Assembly: GCA_944325775.1 (NCBI GenBank)
Contig: CALVBL010000016.1
Span: 1 to 37,337 of the forward strand
Origin: an uncultured Helicobacter sp.
GTDB lineage: Bacteria; Campylobacterota; Campylobacteria; Campylobacterales; Helicobacteraceae
DNA: 37,337 nucleotides
Direction of reading: 5' to 3'
This document shows, piece by piece, positions 35,241 through 37,337 of the stretch; position 1 is the stretch's first letter, and the number at the start of each line of letters is the position of its first letter. The notes under the pieces are model-generated. The model worked only from the letters and a program-made list of their open reading frames with translations. It searched no databases and was not told the origin of the DNA. A program made the position numbers and the translations under genes.

Positions 35241-36505
35241 TTAGGATTCTTAGTTTTTTGTGTTTGAGAGATTTTGAGTTCTTTTAGCGCACACAAAAGT
35301 CGCGCAAAGCCCTCATCGATCTCACTCTTTGTGATAGTGAGTGGAGGCAAAAAGCGCAATACATTGCCCCCAGAGCGCAACACAAGCACACGATGGCGCA
35401 GACACGCACTAAGGATTTGGCTAAAGATCTCTTCGCTGCGCACTTGCAAACCACACATAAGCCCTAGCCCCACGCGTTTGCTAAACACTGCAGGATAGCG
35501 CTCTAGTACAGAATCTAACTTGGTATGAAAGTATTTTGTGGTGCTCTCAAGCGTGCGGTCTTTGCGCATTTTTTCTAGGGTCTTTAGCACCGCTAATCCT
35601 GCGTTGGTGCTTAGGAAATTCCCGCCAAAAGTGCTGCCATGATCGCCAGATTCAAAAACATCTATGAGGCGCGTCATACATGCACCGATAGGCACGCCAC
35701 CAGCTAAGCCTTTCGCCATCGTGATCACATCGGGCTCTATACCATACACCTTAGAGGCGAAAATCTCGCCGCTGCGATAAATCCCGCTCTGCACCTCATC
35801 AACCATTAGCAAGATATTTTGCTTTTTTAGAATCTTAGCGAGATGTTGGACTTGCTTTTTATCCAGCGCGTTGATCCCGCCCTCGCCTTGCACGAGCTCG
35901 ATAAACACCGCTGCAGTCTCAGAATCTAGCTTGTTTGGTATGTCGCTTAGATCCTTGGCACGCACAAATCCATCGGGAAAGGGCGCGAAATGCTTGTGAA
36001 ATTTATCCTGTCCTGTGGCTTTGAGTGTGGCTATGGTGCGCCCATGGAAGCTAGAATCTAGAGTAATGATTTTGTAGCGCCCATCTTTTTGTCCGTATTT
36101 GCGCGCGATTTTAATAGCGCATTCGTTTGCCTCCGCACCGGAATTGCCAAAAAACACGCGCCATTTGGATTTATCGCTTTTTTGTGTGTTTGGCTTGCCC
36201 TCATCGCCTCGCTTGTAGTATTCCACAAGGCGCGCGGCAAGCTTGGCTTGAGGCTCGATGTAGTAGAGATTTGAGGTGTGAATGAGGGTTTTTGCACTTT
36301 TTTTGAGTGCCTTTTGCAGGGCTTTGTGGCTATGTCCAAGTGATGCCACACCAATGCCGCTCCCAAAATCGATGTAATCCCTGCCTTGCGTGTCTTGCAA
36401 TCTCGCACCCTTGCCTTTGACAAACGCCACTCGCGCGCGCGCGTATGTGGGTAGCACATAGGTTATGTCCAACGCCTCTATCGCCTTAAATCCGTGCTTT
36501 GCCAT
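35237..36505 (-). CDS. argD: Acetylornithine aminotransferase (class III, PLP)
   Basis: The 422-aa enzyme transfers the amino group in ornithine/arginine synthesis (and possibly diaminopimelate synthesis). The PLP lysine is Lys265 in ITMAKGLAGGVPIG, and Asp236 in VDEVQSG binds the pyridine nitrogen; the GNSGAEANE phosphate loop is at about 120-128. It is slightly long because of a polar insert (about residues 98-115) and a basic C-terminal tail. Related substrates (succinylornithine, GABA) cannot be excluded by motif. Confidence 0.88.
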   Translation of the reverse strand: MAKHGFKAIEALDITYVLPTYARARVAFVKGKGARLQDTQGRDYIDFGSGIGVASLGHSHKALQKALKKSAKTLIHTSNLYYIEPQAKLAARLVEYYKRGDEGKPNTQKSDKSKWRVFFGNSGAEANECAIKIARKYGQKDGRYKIITLDSSFHGRTIATLKATGQDKFHKHFAPFPDGFVRAKDLSDIPNKLDSETAAVFIELVQGEGGINALDKKQVQHLAKILKKQNILLMVDEVQSGIYRSGEIFASKVYGIEPDVITMAKGLAGGVPIGACMTRLIDVFESGDHGSTFGGNFLSTNAGLAVLKTLEKMRKDRTLESTTKYFHTKLDSVLERYPAVFSKRVGLGLMCGLQVRSEEIFSQILSACLRHRVLVLRSGGNVLRFLPPLTITKSEIDEGFARLLCALKELKISQTQKTKNPK

Positions 36506-36568
36506 AACGATCTCCTTAAGTGATTTGTCAGATATTGTAGCGAAATAGGGATAAAAATGTATTGAGTA

Positions 36569-36586
36569 TGGAGTGATTTTTGCTTT
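36569..36586 (+). promoter_or_regulatory. Sigma-54 (RpoN)-like promoter before the 185-aa hypothetical gene
   Basis: TGGAGTGATTTTTGCTTT has GG (36570-36571) and GC (36582-36583) exactly 10 nt apart, the same spacing and the same TTGCTTT -12 region as the flaB promoter. The start codon is 40 nt after the GC, a distance similar to flaB. Confidence 0.7.
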
Positions 36587-36623
36587 GTGGCTTGCTTAGA
36601 TTACACCCATTTAGGAGCCTTCA

Positions 36624-37181
36624 TTGCAGATTAATACCCTTAGCACACCATATGCACCCTATAGAGAATCTAATCCCATCAATAGCCCGCTCACTCCGCA
36701 CTCAAATCACCAAGAGGACGCCAAGCAAGGCAATCTCAATACCAAAGATACCAAAGAGACGGGCTCTGCGCACCCTCAAGATTCTCAAAGTCCCCAAGTC
36801 TCACAGCTCACAGCCAGCAGTGCCACACAAGAAGTCGCTGATAAGCAAACACAAAATCTCACAAAACCCGATGAAAACCCCCACCCAGAGCGCATAACCT
36901 ATGGCTTGAAGATCTTAGAGCTAATGAGTGATGAGGAGTACCGCGCGTTTGTATTTGCCTCACAAGGGCTAAGTGAATCTCAAAAAATGCTTATGGCGCA
37001 GGGCTTGTATAGATTCACAGATTTTTATCAAGGACGCAAGGACACTGAAGGTGCGTCAATCGATGCCACGATGCAACAGCAGCTCAAGGCGTTTGGCGCG
37101 CAAAATAGCCAGATTGAGAGCTTCATCACCCGCTACAAAAACGCATACGCACAGATTTTGAGCGAGGGTTATTTGGGCTAG
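36624..37181 (+). CDS. Protein of unknown function, probably RpoN-regulated (185 aa)
   Basis: The start is TTG at 36624, supported by AGGAG at 36613-36617 with a 6-nt spacer; there is no better ATG. The N-terminal 90 residues are low-complexity and rich in Ser, Thr, Gln, Asn and Pro. The C-terminal 90 are compact and helical (YGLKILELMSDEEYRAFVF, then a DFYQGRKDTEG stretch). No signal peptide or membrane segment. I do not recognise the family. The sigma-54-like promoter suggests a flagellar role, since RpoN in Helicobacter mainly controls flagellar genes. A frame at 36580-36897 in another register is a shadow. Confidence 0.75.
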   Translation: MQINTLSTPYAPYRESNPINSPLTPHSNHQEDAKQGNLNTKDTKETGSAHPQDSQSPQVSQLTASSATQEVADKQTQNLTKPDENPHPERITYGLKILELMSDEEYRAFVFASQGLSESQKMLMAQGLYRFTDFYQGRKDTEGASIDATMQQQLKAFGAQNSQIESFITRYKNAYAQILSEGYLG

Positions 37182-37227
37182 TCCTCGCCTTGCGTAATCT
37201 TTCAATGCCTTTTAAGCAAAATTTCTT

Positions 37228-37233
37228 TACAAT
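37228..37233 (+). promoter_or_regulatory. Candidate -10 box of the tRNA gene
   Basis: TACAAT lies 27 nt before the tRNA 5' end, in A+T-rich DNA after the hypothetical gene. No clear -35 is seen. Confidence 0.4.
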
Positions 37234-37259
37234 ACGCGTTTTTACCCACTTACTACAAT

Positions 37260-37336
37260 GTCAGGGTAGCTCAGCTGGTTAGAGCGCTGGTCTCATAAGC
37301 CGGAGGTCGGGAGTTCAAGTCTCCCCCTTGACACCA
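37260..37336 (+). tRNA. tRNA with anticodon CAT (elongator Met or Ile2)
   Basis: The 77-nt sequence folds as a cloverleaf: acceptor GTCAGGG/CCTTGAC (one G-T pair), D-arm GCTC/GAGC, anticodon arm CTGGT-CTCATAA-GCCGG, T-arm GGGAG/CTCCC, discriminator A and encoded CCA. It pairs G1-C72, so it is not the initiator. Elongator Met is likeliest; Ile2, whose C34 is modified to lysidine, has the same anticodon and cannot be excluded by eye. Confidence 0.93.
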
Positions 37337-37337
37337 T

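Noticed and set aside
36580..36897. 105-codon plus-strand ORF overlapping the hypothetical gene
   Set aside because: It starts inside the sigma-54-like promoter and is basic low-complexity sequence in a shifted frame; the 36624 frame has the ribosome binding site.
1..37337. Prophage, insertion sequence or genomic island
   Set aside because: No transposase, integrase, terminal inverted repeats or marked composition shift was seen; a tRNA is at the window end, but no attachment-site duplication is visible.

Overview
The window looks like a chromosomal segment of a Helicobacter species (Campylobacterota). This rests on three things: the order Maf-family glycosyltransferase - flaB - topA, as at the H. 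pylori HP0114-HP0116 locus; the order modA - Mop-type small protein - modB - modC, as in Campylobacter jejuni; and a C-B-A-small-protein RND metal-efflux operon like H. pylori cznCBA. G+C is in the mid-40s percent by eye, and his and arg biosynthesis genes are present. I cannot name the species.

Layout. 1-2177 (+): C-terminal tail of a probable outer-membrane barrel protein, a small exported protein and a chemoreceptor. 2178-2490: gene-poor DNA rich in stem-loops. 2491-6739 (+): Ste24-type M48 protease overlapping prmC, then hisH and an SLC13-type permease. 6751-11663 (-): modA, mop-like gene, modB, modC, a divergent polysaccharide deacetylase (YibQ type), dprA and ruvX, with the last three overlapping end to start. 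11955-19418 (-): RND efflux operon plus DUF3240-like protein, rppH, hemW. 19531-22520 (+): yejA, nadD, rsfS. 22594-26076 (-): Maf-family glycosyltransferase and flagellin flaB behind a clear sigma-54 promoter. 26225-30506 (+): topA, yejB, yejE. 30507-30848: a structured intergenic element. 30849-31406 (-): YceI-family protein. 31569-33082 (+): thioredoxin-like protein and patatin-like phospholipase. 33120-36505 (-): UvrD/PcrA-type helicase and argD, overlapping by 4 nt. 36624-37181 (+): an unrecognised protein behind a second sigma-54-like promoter. 37260-37336 (+): a tRNA with anticodon CAT.

How the genes work together. The mod genes form a complete molybdate importer with an extra Mop-type protein. 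The RND genes form a trans-envelope metal exporter. YejA is the periplasmic receptor for the YejB/YejE permeases but lies about 7 kb away from them, and no YejF ATPase is in the window. Maf next to FlaB fits flagellin glycosylation. DprA and RuvX are both DNA-processing proteins.

The most striking signal is not a gene. The 7-mer AGATTCT or its complement AGAATCT occurs about 95 times by hand count, roughly 2.5 per kb, against about 6 expected from base composition. Copies are spread over both strands, several reading frames and intergenic DNA. They form palindromes (in dprA and nadD), a terminator-like inverted pair (11870-11893), an exactly 21-bp-spaced triplet that encodes the N-terminal extension of RuvX, and much of a non-family insertion in NadD. 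It behaves like an uptake-signal or genome-marking sequence. I know of no such description in Helicobacter, but that needs checking.
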